A stretch of 14,274 bases of DNA from an uncultured Paracoccaceae bacterium (GTDB taxonomy: Bacteria; Pseudomonadota; Alphaproteobacteria; Rhodobacterales; Rhodobacteraceae): positions 1-14,274 of the forward strand of contig CALFSV010000275.1 in assembly GCA_937916485.1 (NCBI GenBank). The letters run 5' to 3'. Shown in pieces: positions 1 through 7,597 of this stretch. The notes under the pieces were generated by a model that saw only the letters and a list, made by a program, of their open reading frames with translations, had not been told where the DNA came from and did no database searches. Each line of letters starts with the position of its first letter. Position 1 is the first letter of the stretch. Both the position numbers and the translations under genes were made by a program.

Positions 1-575
1 GAGCATCGAGGAGCCGACATTCGCTGCGGCCTGAACGAACGACTGGGGTGCGGACTTTTCCGACATTGACCTTTAGCCATACTGCTGACGCAGCACTTGT
101 TCGCAGTTGCGGCGGAACACTTTTGGCGACGCATCGGTTTTCACCAGAGCGGCCATTGCGAGGGTCAAAATCGGATCTTCTCAAACCACCCTTTCGCTGC
201 CCACCGGTCAAACAATCGGGTCGCGGACAAAGCTCCAATTCGCTGCAAGCGCATGTCAGGCTGCTTTCCCGCGCATTCCGGAGCTAGGCGGTGGGTCGCA
301 AGTCTCTGAAGGCCATGACGGCGGCACATAGAGACAAATAGAAACAATCGGATTGCTGCTCCATTGGGAGCAGTGAGGTTACCTCCTGGTTTACCCACGC
401 CTGACCTTGGCGCGCCGCGCTCTGGATAACAGGTCTGAACCCTATCTGCCGGGTTCTGCAGTCTGGACCGATGTCTGAAATTTTCCGTTGAGCCCAAACT
501 TCGCCAGAACGTTGCTCAGAACTTGTGCATGCCGTGGTTCTCGATGCTTTGCCCGTCATGCAGGCATAGCCCATC
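1..575. other. Intergenic region, no supportable gene
   Basis: All six frames contain only short open stretches without recognisable domains, without good ribosome binding sites, and with arginine/serine-rich translations typical of shadow frames in GC-rich DNA. The left end carries phrases such as CCGACATTCGCTGCGGC and TGCGGACTTTTCCGACATTG. From memory these resemble degenerate noncoding sequence scattered in Rhodobacterales genomes, but I cannot verify that here. No tRNA cloverleaf or transposase remnant was found. Confidence 0.5.
437..456. other. Small inverted repeat (GAACCC / GGGTTC)
   Basis: A perfect 6-bp inverted repeat with an 8-base loop, able to form a short hairpin. It has no T-tract on either side, so a rho-independent terminator is not supported. 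It may be chance. Confidence 0.25.
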
Positions 576-576
576 A

Positions 577-605
577 TTGACTTATTTTCGATATTTGACG
601 ATATG
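577..605 (+). promoter_or_regulatory. Putative promoter of the ABC ATPase gene
   Basis: TTGACT at 577-582 (five of six to the -35 consensus) is followed after exactly 17 bases by GATATG at 600-605, a weak -10. The implied transcript start would lie just upstream of the GGAGGG ribosome binding site. The conserved TTATTTTCGA element sits in the spacer, the position expected for a repressor site. Inferred by eye only. Confidence 0.4.
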
Positions 606-611
606 TTGAAA
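582..611 (+). promoter_or_regulatory. Conserved operator-like element, copy 1
   Basis: TTATTTTCGATATTT, nine bases, then TTGAAA. The same arrangement with identical internal spacing occurs at 9367-9396; the first 15 bases differ at one position (T for C) and the TTGAAA block is identical. About 22 of 30 positions agree, although the two surrounding regions are otherwise unrelated. It overlaps the putative promoter of the ATPase gene. It is probably a binding site for the GntR-family regulator encoded at 9471-10142, which is inference. Confidence 0.5.
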
Positions 612-617
612 AAGCTT

Positions 618-624
618 GGAGGGA
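618..624 (+). promoter_or_regulatory. Ribosome binding site deciding the ATPase start
   Basis: GGAGGGA lies 9 bases before the ATG at 634. The frame stays open back to a TTG at 616, but that codon precedes or overlaps this strong Shine-Dalgarno sequence and so cannot use it. A GTG at 631 is a less likely alternative with shorter spacing. Confidence 0.75.
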
Positions 625-633
625 AATGACGTG

Positions 634-1407
634 ATGGCTGTAGACCAGTCCCCGGTTCCGCGCCTCAGCGCAAACAACATCCAAAAGTCCTTTGGTAATC
701 TGCATGTTTTGAAGGGCATCACGTTGGATGCTCTGGAGGGGGATGTTGTTTCCATCCTCGGCGCGTCTGGTTCTGGGAAAAGCACATTCCTGCGCTGCCT
801 GAACTTTCTGGAGCGTGCGGACGCGGGACAGATCACCATCAATACCCAGACCATCGATCTGGACGCCAAGCCAACCAAGGCGATGGACGCCGAAATAAGG
901 TCGCTTCGGGCCCACACCGGTTTCGTGTTCCAAAGTTTCAACCTCTGGACCCATCTGACCGTGCTGGAAAACGTCATGCAGGGTCCGCTCCACGTTCTGG
1001 GCAAGTCCAAGGCCGAGGCGCGCGAAGAGGCTGAAGCTGTGTTACAACGTGTCGGCATGTTTGAACGCAAGGATTATTATCCCGCTCAGATCTCCGGCGG
1101 CCAGCAACAGCGTGTTGCCATTGCGCGGGCGTTGGCAATGGACCCGGATGTGTTGCTTTTTGACGAGCCGACATCGGCGCTGGACCCGGAACTGGTAGGC
1201 GAAGTGCTCAAGGTCATGCGCTCACTTGCCGAAGAGGGGCGCACAATGCTGGTGGTTACTCACGAGATGAGCTTTGCACAGGATGTGTCCAGCAAGGTCG
1301 TATTCCTGCATCAGGGCGAAGTTGATGTAATTGGCTCACCCGGGATTGTGTTCAAAGAGGGCGCGTCTGAGCACTTTGATAAATTCCTGGTCAACACGCG
1401 CCACTGA
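634..1407 (+). CDS. Polar amino acid ABC importer, ATP-binding protein (HisP/GlnQ/OccP type)
   Basis: A 257-residue cytoplasmic ATPase that would power uptake of a polar amino-acid-like compound through the two permeases at 1896-3388. Visible motifs are Walker [10 protein letters not shown] at residues 43-51, the ABC signature [14 protein letters not shown], Walker B LLFDEP, the D-loop SALDP and the H-loop VVTHE. Length is normal for the HisP/GlnQ family. The start at ATG 634 is set by GGAGGGA. Usually this gene lies in the same operon as its permeases. Here it is on the opposite strand, converging with the GNAT gene across a two-base gap, and has its own promoter carrying the element also found before the operon's regulator. 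No other ATPase gene is in the window, so it is the likely partner of these permeases. Confidence 0.93.
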   Translation: MAVDQSPVPRLSANNIQKSFGNLHVLKGITLDALEGDVVSILGASGSGKSTFLRCLNFLERADAGQITINTQTIDLDAKPTKAMDAEIRSLRAHTGFVFQSFNLWTHLTVLENVMQGPLHVLGKSKAEAREEAEAVLQRVGMFERKDYYPAQISGGQQQRVAIARALAMDPDVLLFDEPTSALDPELVGEVLKVMRSLAEEGRTMLVVTHEMSFAQDVSSKVVFLHQGEVDVIGSPGIVFKEGASEHFDKFLVNTRH

Positions 1408-1409
1408 CC

Positions 1410-1874
1410 TCACAATTCTTTGGTCATCCAGACTACAGTGGGACTGTTCGCAACATCGAATTCCTCGCGCCCCGTTTCATGATATCCAAAGGCGGCGTAG
1501 ATCGCGAGATTACGCGCCATCTTGTCGCTCGTACAAAGGCGCATGGCATTTCGGCCGACGGCATGTGCCCGGTCCTTTGCAAAGGCCAGCAGACGTTGCC
1601 CAAGCCCTTTTCCCTGATGGTCAGGGTGCACTACTATGCTGTAGACAAGCATTGCTTTGTCCTGAGTTTCCAGAACAATTGCCGCGCATGGCACGCCATC
1701 AACAGCCAGTAGCCATACGTCACTGGCCACAATGCTTTCGCCGTAGTCTTTCTGCATAGGCGTCGGCGCGCGCGCCAAAAGCGGGATGTAGCCTTCATAG
1801 GCTGCCCGCGTCAGCGCGATCACATCGTCGATATCCGAAAGTGTCGCCTGCCTGATGGTGACGTCTTCGATCAT
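1410..1874 (-). CDS. GNAT-family N-acetyltransferase
   Basis: A 154-residue single-domain protein of the Gcn5-related acetyltransferase superfamily, which transfers acetyl from acetyl-CoA to an amine. Motif A is clear: VVHPDHQGKGLG, with the acetyl-CoA pyrophosphate-binding loop QGKGLG at residues 87-92, followed by the helix QRLLAFAKDRA and the C-terminal NLAIYAAFGYHETGREEF that closes the fold. It is the last gene of the leftward operon, 21 bases after the permease, so it is probably co-transcribed. Its substrate cannot be read from the sequence. In this context it could acetylate the imported compound or a toxic intermediate, which is speculative. It ends two bases from the convergent ATPase gene. 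Confidence 0.88.
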   Translation of the reverse strand: MIEDVTIRQATLSDIDDVIALTRAAYEGYIPLLARAPTPMQKDYGESIVASDVWLLAVDGVPCAAIVLETQDKAMLVYSIVVHPDHQGKGLGQRLLAFAKDRAHAVGRNAMRLCTSDKMARNLAIYAAFGYHETGREEFDVANSPTVVWMTKEL

Positions 1875-1895
1875 GAGGCAACCTCTATGGCGCCG

Positions 1896-2696
1896 TCACG
1901 TTACCAGCACCTTCCCAGCAGGTTTGACCAAGTTCTCTTCGCCCATGTGCTTCATCAAGTGCTTTTCCACACGGATCAACACGCGAGTCAGCAGGAAAAT
2001 CAGGATCATGTATATGATCGTCGCGGTGATGAACCCCTCATAGGCAAGGTAATAGCGCGCGTTCAGTTGCCGACCCGCCCCTAGAATATCGATCACCGTG
2101 ATAGTCGAGGCAATCGCCGTGCCATGCAGCAGAAAGATCGTCTCGTTCCCCCACATTGGAAAGCAACGCCGAATTGCCGATGGCAGAATGATGTGACGCA
2201 ACGCCCCCCAGCGCGACATGCCGATCGCTGTGGCCGCCTCGACCTCGCCGCGTGGCACGGCGTCTATGCCACCCCGGTAAATCTCGACTTGATAGGCCGC
2301 TGAATTGATCGAAAACGCGATCAGTGCGCACCACCAAGGCTCGCGCAGATAGGGCCAGAATACGCTGTCGCGGATAAACTCGAACTGCGCGAGACCATAG
2401 TAGATGATATAGGCCTGCACCAGCAAGGGCGTGCCGCGAAACACATAGACAAAAGCAGTGACCAATTGTGAGCCGATGGGCATCCGCTCGGCCTTGATGA
2501 TGGCCATGGGCAGCGCAAGCACCATCCCGATCGCCAGCGCCAGAAACACCAGCGACAGAGTGTTGAGCAAGCCGTTGTAAAACAGCTCCCAGTTTTGGGC
2601 GATCAGAACGAAATCGAGCGGCGCGCTGGTTTCACTGAACTCTGCCAGGGCCGTGAAGAAATCCGCGACAGGGTCTGTTTCGACATCCGGGTTCAT
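1896..2696 (-). CDS. Polar amino acid ABC importer, permease (HisM/OccM type)
   Basis: A 266-residue inner-membrane permease of the His/Glu/Gln/Arg/opine 3-TM type. Hydrophobic segments begin near residue 41 (NTLSLVFLALAIGMVLALPM). FRGTPLLVQ at 87-95 is typical of the family. The cytoplasmic EAA loop that docks on the ATPase is seen around residues 150-172 (GEVEAATAIGMSRWGALRHI). An N-terminal extension of roughly 35 residues, acidic and hydrophilic at first, precedes the first helix and is somewhat longer than in the usual HisM. The gene overlaps the upstream permease gene by four bases (ATGA at 2693-2696), indicating translational coupling. It forms the membrane heterodimer with the product of 2693-3388. 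Confidence 0.92.
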   Translation of the reverse strand: MNPDVETDPVADFFTALAEFSETSAPLDFVLIAQNWELFYNGLLNTLSLVFLALAIGMVLALPMAIIKAERMPIGSQLVTAFVYVFRGTPLLVQAYIIYYGLAQFEFIRDSVFWPYLREPWWCALIAFSINSAAYQVEIYRGGIDAVPRGEVEAATAIGMSRWGALRHIILPSAIRRCFPMWGNETIFLLHGTAIASTITVIDILGAGRQLNARYYLAYEGFITATIIYMILIFLLTRVLIRVEKHLMKHMGEENLVKPAGKVLVT

Positions 2697-3388
2697 GCGC
2701 CTGCGGGCCTCCGTCCGACGGTATAGCGCCGTTCAAGCCAGCGCAGCACCAGTTCCGAGATGAAGGTCAGGATCAGGTAGATGACCATGACCGCAAGAAA
2801 GAAGGTGAAGGGATTGCGCGTCGTGCGTCCGGCGGAAAGCGCGTACCAGACGACGTCCTGCAAACCGATGATTGACACAAGTGCGGTGGTCTTAAGCAAC
2901 ACCATCCAGTTTACCCCAAGGCTAGGGATCGCATAGCCCATCAACTGCGGCAATGTGATGATGCGAAAGCTCTGCACCGGCGTCATGCCGATCGCGGTCG
3001 CCGCCTCGAACTGTCCTTTGGGAATGGATTGATAGGCGCCGCGAAAGGTCTCCGTCATATAAGCGCCAAAGATGATGCCGATGGTGATCGTGCCCGCGAC
3101 GAACTGGTTGATCTCGATGTAATCCCACAGGCCTGTCCACTGGCCGATGTTGTTCAGCAGGGTCTGCCCGCCGAAATACAGCAGCAGCATCATGCAAATG
3201 TCCGGGATCGAACGCACGATCGTGGTATAAGCGTTGGCCGCGCGCAACCCTGCGCGCGACCCGCCAAGTTTTCCCCATGCCCCCAGAAGCCCCAGCGCCA
3301 CGGCCACCACCAGCCCTGACAGCGCGAGGGTGATGGTGGTCAATGTGCCTTGCAACAGCAGGCCGCGATACGCCCAGAGGTCTTCCAT
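2693..3388 (-). CDS. Polar amino acid ABC importer, permease (HisQ/OccQ type)
   Basis: A 231-residue inner-membrane permease. Family features are the N-terminal GTLTTITLALSGLVVAVALG helix, VRSIPDICMMLLLYFG around residues 58-73, TETFRGAYQSIPKGQFEAA leading into the EAA loop at about 126-148, and a hydrophobic C-terminal half. The phrasing is closest to arginine/octopine/nopaline-type HisQ proteins. The start is preceded by AAAGGA about ten bases upstream. It follows the binding-protein gene by 32 bases and overlaps the HisM-type gene by four, the standard order binding protein-Q-M. Substrate is not determinable from the permease. Confidence 0.92.
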   Translation of the reverse strand: MEDLWAYRGLLLQGTLTTITLALSGLVVAVALGLLGAWGKLGGSRAGLRAANAYTTIVRSIPDICMMLLLYFGGQTLLNNIGQWTGLWDYIEINQFVAGTITIGIIFGAYMTETFRGAYQSIPKGQFEAATAIGMTPVQSFRIITLPQLMGYAIPSLGVNWMVLLKTTALVSIIGLQDVVWYALSAGRTTRNPFTFFLAVMVIYLILTFISELVLRWLERRYTVGRRPAGA

Positions 3389-3420
3389 GGCAGGGGGTCC
3401 TTTCGGTCAGACTTTGGGGA

Positions 3421-4209
3421 TCAGGAGTCCGGGCCGTAGATGTCGCGCCCGAAGTATTCCATGCTTAACTCCTGATAGGCCCCGGAGGCCCGGATCGCCT
3501 GGATTGCAGCGTTGATGTTTTCACGCAGATCATCCTCACCCTGGCGCACGGCGATCCCAATGCCTTCGCCAAAACAGTCGAAGTCATAAAGATCGTTGGC
3601 CACCGGTGCGAAGGAGGCATTGGCCGGGTCCGACTTGATCCACTCTTCGCCGGGGATCGTATCGACGAGGACCGCATCAATCCGCCCCGATTGCAGATCG
3701 AGGTAGGCTTCCTCCGAGGTCTGGTACTGACGCATTTCCGCATCCGGGAACAGCTTCTGGATGTAGCATTCATGCGATGTGGCGCGCTGCACGCCGATTG
3801 TCTTGCCCGCCGTCCCTGCGGCATCTGCGGTGGCAATGGTTGTGTCGCCCGGCGCAATAAGTGCTGAGGCGGAATAGTAGTACCGGTCGGTAAAATCGAC
3901 CTGTTTCATGCGGTCTTCCGTGATCCCCATTGACGACACGATGGCGTCGAACTTGCGCGCCTGAAGACCGGGGATGATCCCGTCCCAGTCGATATCGACG
4001 AACTCGCAAGTCATGTCCATCTCGGCGCAAAGCAGGTTGGCGATGTCGATGTCGAATCCGGACAACGTGCCGTCAGGCTCCAGCACATCGAACGGCGGGT
4101 AACCCGATGAGACGCCGACACGCAGCACCTCCTGTGCCACAGCAATTTGCGCGCTAATGCCGACGAGCGCGGCGGTGGCGAAAGCCAGTGTTTTCTTGTG
4201 GATAGTCAT
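3421..4209 (-). CDS. Periplasmic binding protein of a polar/cationic amino acid ABC importer
   Basis: A 262-residue family 3 solute-binding protein (HisJ/ArgT/OccT-like). The N-terminus has a Sec signal peptide: two lysines, a hydrophobic core, and a probable cleavage after AVA at about residue 25. The mature protein starts with VLRVGVSSGYPPFD and contains GTLSGFDIDIANLLC, GLQARKFDAIVSSMGITEDR, the ligand-binding GVQRATSHE and IDAVLVD, all as in binders of alpha-amino acids. Two internal CDMTC-type and DFDCFG cysteines may form disulfides as in relatives. AGGAG lies 8 bases before the ATG. The gene follows the demethylase gene after 77 bases, the largest gap within the operon. Resemblance to the basic amino acid/opine clade is by eye, and the real ligand is unknown. 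Confidence 0.92.
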   Translation of the reverse strand: MTIHKKTLAFATAALVGISAQIAVAQEVLRVGVSSGYPPFDVLEPDGTLSGFDIDIANLLCAEMDMTCEFVDIDWDGIIPGLQARKFDAIVSSMGITEDRMKQVDFTDRYYYSASALIAPGDTTIATADAAGTAGKTIGVQRATSHECYIQKLFPDAEMRQYQTSEEAYLDLQSGRIDAVLVDTIPGEEWIKSDPANASFAPVANDLYDFDCFGEGIGIAVRQGEDDLRENINAAIQAIRASGAYQELSMEYFGRDIYGPDS

Positions 4210-4230
4210 GGTCTTAACTCCTGTTGGTTG

Positions 4231-4251
4231 ATTTCGATTTGCTCGACAGGG
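4231..4251. promoter_or_regulatory. Possible third, degenerate copy of the operator element
   Basis: The 77-base gap before the binding-protein gene contains ATTTCGATTTGCTCGACAGG on the plus strand, which recalls TTTTCGAYATTT and the TCGACA half-site of the 9360-9378 dyad. Agreement requires a gap, so this may be chance. Confidence 0.2.
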
Positions 4252-4286
4252 CCTTGTGATGCTGCCTGCCTTCAGGGGAGGTTCGC

Positions 4287-6707
4287 TTAACTTCGCATTA
4301 TGATGGCGTCGGGATCGTAAGGGGCGGCTGCCAATACTTTGACCGCGCGGGGGGTGCCCAGAATCTCGATAGTCAGGTCACTCTGTGCGTCGGTATGGGG
4401 TGCCAGCAGGTACCCTATCGCGACACTTGCACCAACGCGGTGGCCGTAAGCGGGCGAGCTGATGTAGCCCACGACCTTGCCATTTTGCTCAATCGGCTCG
4501 CCGCCCCAAGGGTCGGCATCATCGGCGTCAATGCGAAAATAGCGCAATGCGTATCGCTTAGGCCCTGATTTGCTGGCGATTGCCGCTTCGCGCCCTACAA
4601 AATCACCCTTGTCGAGCTTCACAAGACGGTCCATCGAGGACTCCCACGGCGTGTAGTCGGGGCTGTATTCCAGCCCCCAGGCACCATATCCTTTTTCGAT
4701 GCGCAGGGCGTTCAGCGCACGAATGCCCGCTAGGGTAACGCCAAGGTTCTTTCCCGCGTCCAGCAAGGCCTGCACCAACGCCAAATGATCGCTTGGCGGC
4801 ACCCAAACCTCGAACCCCTGTTCGCCGGTATAGGCGACCCGGATCAGCAACGCGTCCTTGGCGGGGCCAAGGTCGATCCGACCGCCGCGCCCGTATTTCC
4901 AAACATCCCTCGACAGGTCCGCGTCGGTCAGCCGCGACAACAATGCGCGCGAGTTCGGGCCAGAGACCGACAGACCGCACAGGTCGCGCGTGAGGCTGGT
5001 CACTTCCACGCCCTCTGCGGGCAGATACGCCTGCCAATAGCGGTGATGCATCCGGTCAACGGTGCCGGAACCGATCAACAGGTAGTTATCCTCGGCCAGT
5101 CTCAGCACAGAGTACTCGCCCTCAACCCGCCCCCTGGGATTCAGCATCGCGGTCAGAGTAAGCTGCCCATCACGGGTCGGAATACGCCCGGCCATGATAT
5201 GGTTGAGCCAGTCAAACGCACCCGGTCCCTTTACGGACTGTTTGCCGTAGGTAGAGATATCGATGAGGCCAACGCCAGCAGCCAGCGCCTTGCACTCATT
5301 GCCCACATGCTCAAACCAGTTTGGACGGCGATAGGTCAGGCTATCTTCGGCCCTGACCCCTTCGGGCGCAAACCACAGGGGAAATTCCACGCCGTCACTG
5401 GCCGCAAACACCGCCCCTTTGGATTTGTAAAACTCATAGGCAGGTGTCGTATCGACGGGCCGTCCCGCAGGCCGGTCCTCATAGGGATACATCGTTTTGA
5501 ACCGGGTCGAATACATGTCGCCCGTGCGCGCCTTGACGTAGTCCTTGCCCGCCCAGCGGCCATAGCGCGCGACGTCCCACATCGCGACATCCAGCGGCGG
5601 CTCGCCCTCGGCCATCCACTGGGCGATCACAAGGCCGATGCCCGCGGCTTGGGTAAAGCCCGTCATCACCCCGTTGGCGCACCAGTAGTTCGGCACGCCG
5701 GGATAGGGGCCAACCAGTGGGGCAAGATCAGGCGAGAACATGATCGGCCCGTTGATCACCCGCTTGACGCCCGCATCACCCATGACCGGCACAGACTCCA
5801 CCGCCTGCATCAGGTTGCGTTCGATCCGCTCAAGCGCATCGGGCAGCAGTTCGTGGCCGAAATCGAGCGGTGTGCCGTTCTCTGACCAATGGGTCGCTGT
5901 GTCTTCATATACGCCCAGCAGCAGCCCTCTGCCTTCCTGTCGCATGTAATATTCCGCATCCGCGTCGCCAATCAGCGGCAGCTCGTGGCCCATAGCCGCC
6001 ACTTCGGCGATCTCGTCTGTCACGAAGTAGTGGTGCTCTAGCGGCATCATTGGCAGGTAGACCCCCGCCAGCGCGCCGACTTCACGCCCCCAAAGGCCTG
6101 CGGCATTGACGATCCGCTGCGCATGGATGGTGCCGTTCGGTGTGACGACATCCCATGAGGTATCGGGTCGTTGGTTTGTCTCAATCACCGGTGTGTGGCG
6201 ATAGATTTCGGCCCCGCCGTTCCGCGCACCAATCGCCCAGGCATTGGTTGTTCCGGATGGGTCCACGTGTCCATAGCTCGGCTCGAACAGCGCGCCCTTG
6301 ATGGTCGCGGGGTCAAGGATCGGGGCCTTTTTGGCCAGTTCCTCAGGCGAGAGCCAGTACGTCTCGACGCCATTGCGGCGATGCATGGCATGGTGCCGCT
6401 TCATCTCGTCAATGCGATCATCGGTGCGAGCCAGGGCAATCTCGCCCACATGGTGAAAGCCGCAGGACTGGCCGGTTTCGGCCTCCAGCCTAGCATACAT
6501 TTCAAAGCCGTATTTGTGCAGCCAAGCGGCATTTGCCCCGCCGCCAAAAGTACCGACGCCGCCCGCAGCGTGCCATGTCGAACCGGCGGTCAACTCGGTC
6601 CGTTCAAGCAACACGCAATCGGTGATGCCCGCCTTAGTCAGATGATAGAGAATTGCGGCACCCACTACGCCGCCCCCAATCACCACAACATCGACGGTCG
6701 TTTTCAT
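4287..6707 (-). CDS. FAD-dependent oxidoreductase fused to GcvT (dimethylglycine/sarcosine dehydrogenase-like demethylase)
   Basis: An 806-residue two-part enzyme. The N-terminal half is a DAO-type FAD domain with VVVIGGGVVGAAI (G11-x-G13-x-x-G16). The STWHAAG motif contains His46 at the position that carries covalent FAD in mitochondrial dimethylglycine dehydrogenase. A short middle domain follows near 370-430, then GCV_T (about 440-690) and GCV_T_C (about 710-800), with YTGEQGFEVWVP, RIEKGYGAWGLEYSPDYTP and GYISSPAYGHRVGASVAIGY. The family oxidises an N-methyl amine and passes the one-carbon unit to tetrahydrofolate as methylene-THF. Its start codon overlaps the FAH stop by one base (TGATG at the junction), so the two are coupled. 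Which N-methyl substrate it uses is not readable; dimethylglycine, sarcosine and other N-methyl amino acids are all possible. Confidence 0.88.
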   Translation of the reverse strand: MKTTVDVVVIGGGVVGAAILYHLTKAGITDCVLLERTELTAGSTWHAAGGVGTFGGGANAAWLHKYGFEMYARLEAETGQSCGFHHVGEIALARTDDRIDEMKRHHAMHRRNGVETYWLSPEELAKKAPILDPATIKGALFEPSYGHVDPSGTTNAWAIGARNGGAEIYRHTPVIETNQRPDTSWDVVTPNGTIHAQRIVNAAGLWGREVGALAGVYLPMMPLEHHYFVTDEIAEVAAMGHELPLIGDADAEYYMRQEGRGLLLGVYEDTATHWSENGTPLDFGHELLPDALERIERNLMQAVESVPVMGDAGVKRVINGPIMFSPDLAPLVGPYPGVPNYWCANGVMTGFTQAAGIGLVIAQWMAEGEPPLDVAMWDVARYGRWAGKDYVKARTGDMYSTRFKTMYPYEDRPAGRPVDTTPAYEFYKSKGAVFAASDGVEFPLWFAPEGVRAEDSLTYRRPNWFEHVGNECKALAAGVGLIDISTYGKQSVKGPGAFDWLNHIMAGRIPTRDGQLTLTAMLNPRGRVEGEYSVLRLAEDNYLLIGSGTVDRMHHRYWQAYLPAEGVEVTSLTRDLCGLSVSGPNSRALLSRLTDADLSRDVWKYGRGGRIDLGPAKDALLIRVAYTGEQGFEVWVPPSDHLALVQALLDAGKNLGVTLAGIRALNALRIEKGYGAWGLEYSPDYTPWESSMDRLVKLDKGDFVGREAAIASKSGPKRYALRYFRIDADDADPWGGEPIEQNGKVVGYISSPAYGHRVGASVAIGYLLAPHTDAQSDLTIEILGTPRAVKVLAAAPYDPDAIIMRS

Positions 6708-7597
6708 CAGCCCTTAGCCCCCACCGGATTGCGCAGGATGCCGAGGCCCTCAATCTCGACCTCGACCACGTCGCCCTCGACCAGCCAGCGTGCCGGATCA
6801 TGCGCCGCCGCCACGCCCGCAGGGGTGCCGGTCGCAATAATGTCGCCGGGGCGCAGGGTCATGATGCGCGACAGGAACGAGATGCACTCGGCCACTCCAA
6901 AGATCATGTTCTTTGTGTTTCCGTCCTGAAGTGTCTCTCCGCCCACGCGAGCTTGCACGCGCAGGTTCATCAAATCGTTGATGTCGTCCATCAACGTTAT
7001 CGACGGCCCGCAGGGCGCGAAGGTATCGATCGCCTTGCCGCCGGTCCAAAGCTGATTGGCAAGCTGAAGGTCACGCGCGCTCACATCGTTCAGCACCATG
7101 GCCCCGGCCACATGATCCAGCGCATCGGCCACTTCGATATAGCGGCCAGATTTGCCGATCACGACGGCAAGTTCGGCCTCGTAATCCACCTTTTCCGTAT
7201 CCAGCGGCGGTATAATCGTGTCGGTCGACCCGACCAGGGAATTGGCGTACTTCGCAAAGAAAATGGGGGCAGAGGGAGGCTGCGCGCCCACTTCCTCAGC
7301 GTGGTCATGGTAGTTCAGACCGATGCAGATAATTTTTTCAGGGTCCGGGATTGGCGGGCCGATATGGAGGCTTTCCAACGCGTCCACGTGTCCCTGCGCG
7401 GCAAGGCTTTCGCGCTTGCCCAGAACCTGAGCTTCCAACCCATCGGGAATGCCATGGTCAAGCAACGCACGCACAGAACCCACAGGCGTTTCCCATCCAA
7501 TCGCCGCCGTAACGGCAGCCAGATCAAAAACCTCACCGTCAATCTCAAGCCCGCCGCGCCACGCGCCCGGGGCGCCAAAACTCATCAACCGCATCAT
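6707..7597 (-). CDS. Fumarylacetoacetate hydrolase (FAH) family protein
   Basis: A 296-residue cytoplasmic metal-dependent enzyme of the FAH superfamily, which includes acylpyruvate hydrolases, oxaloacetate decarboxylase FAHD1, and HpaG-type isomerase/decarboxylases. After an N-terminal domain of about 80 residues, the core contains KIICIGLNYHDHAEE (88-102), VDYEAELAVVIG with metal ligands Glu140 and Glu142, LNDVSARDLQ with Asp171, GKAIDTFAPCGP, and DIIATGTPAGVA near the C-terminus. The ATG overlaps the stop of the upstream hydratase gene (ATGA at 7594-7597); a second ATG follows immediately. It probably acts on a 2-oxo acid produced by the upstream aminotransferase and hydratase. The family is clear but the exact reaction is not. 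Confidence 0.88.
   Translation of the reverse strand: MMRLMSFGAPGAWRGGLEIDGEVFDLAAVTAAIGWETPVGSVRALLDHGIPDGLEAQVLGKRESLAAQGHVDALESLHIGPPIPDPEKIICIGLNYHDHAEEVGAQPPSAPIFFAKYANSLVGSTDTIIPPLDTEKVDYEAELAVVIGKSGRYIEVADALDHVAGAMVLNDVSARDLQLANQLWTGGKAIDTFAPCGPSITLMDDINDLMNLRVQARVGGETLQDGNTKNMIFGVAECISFLSRIMTLRPGDIIATGTPAGVAAAHDPARWLVEGDVVEVEIEGLGILRNPVGAKG

Noticed and set aside
165..577. Two overlapping minus-strand frames (110 and 97 codons) in the left intergenic region
   Set aside because: Overlapping each other in different frames, without ribosome binding sites, conserved motifs or plausible neighbours.
4785..5885. 366-codon plus-strand open frame
   Set aside because: Shadow of the demethylase gene on the opposite strand; arginine- and proline-rich translation without motifs, while the minus strand shows complete FAD and GcvT motifs.
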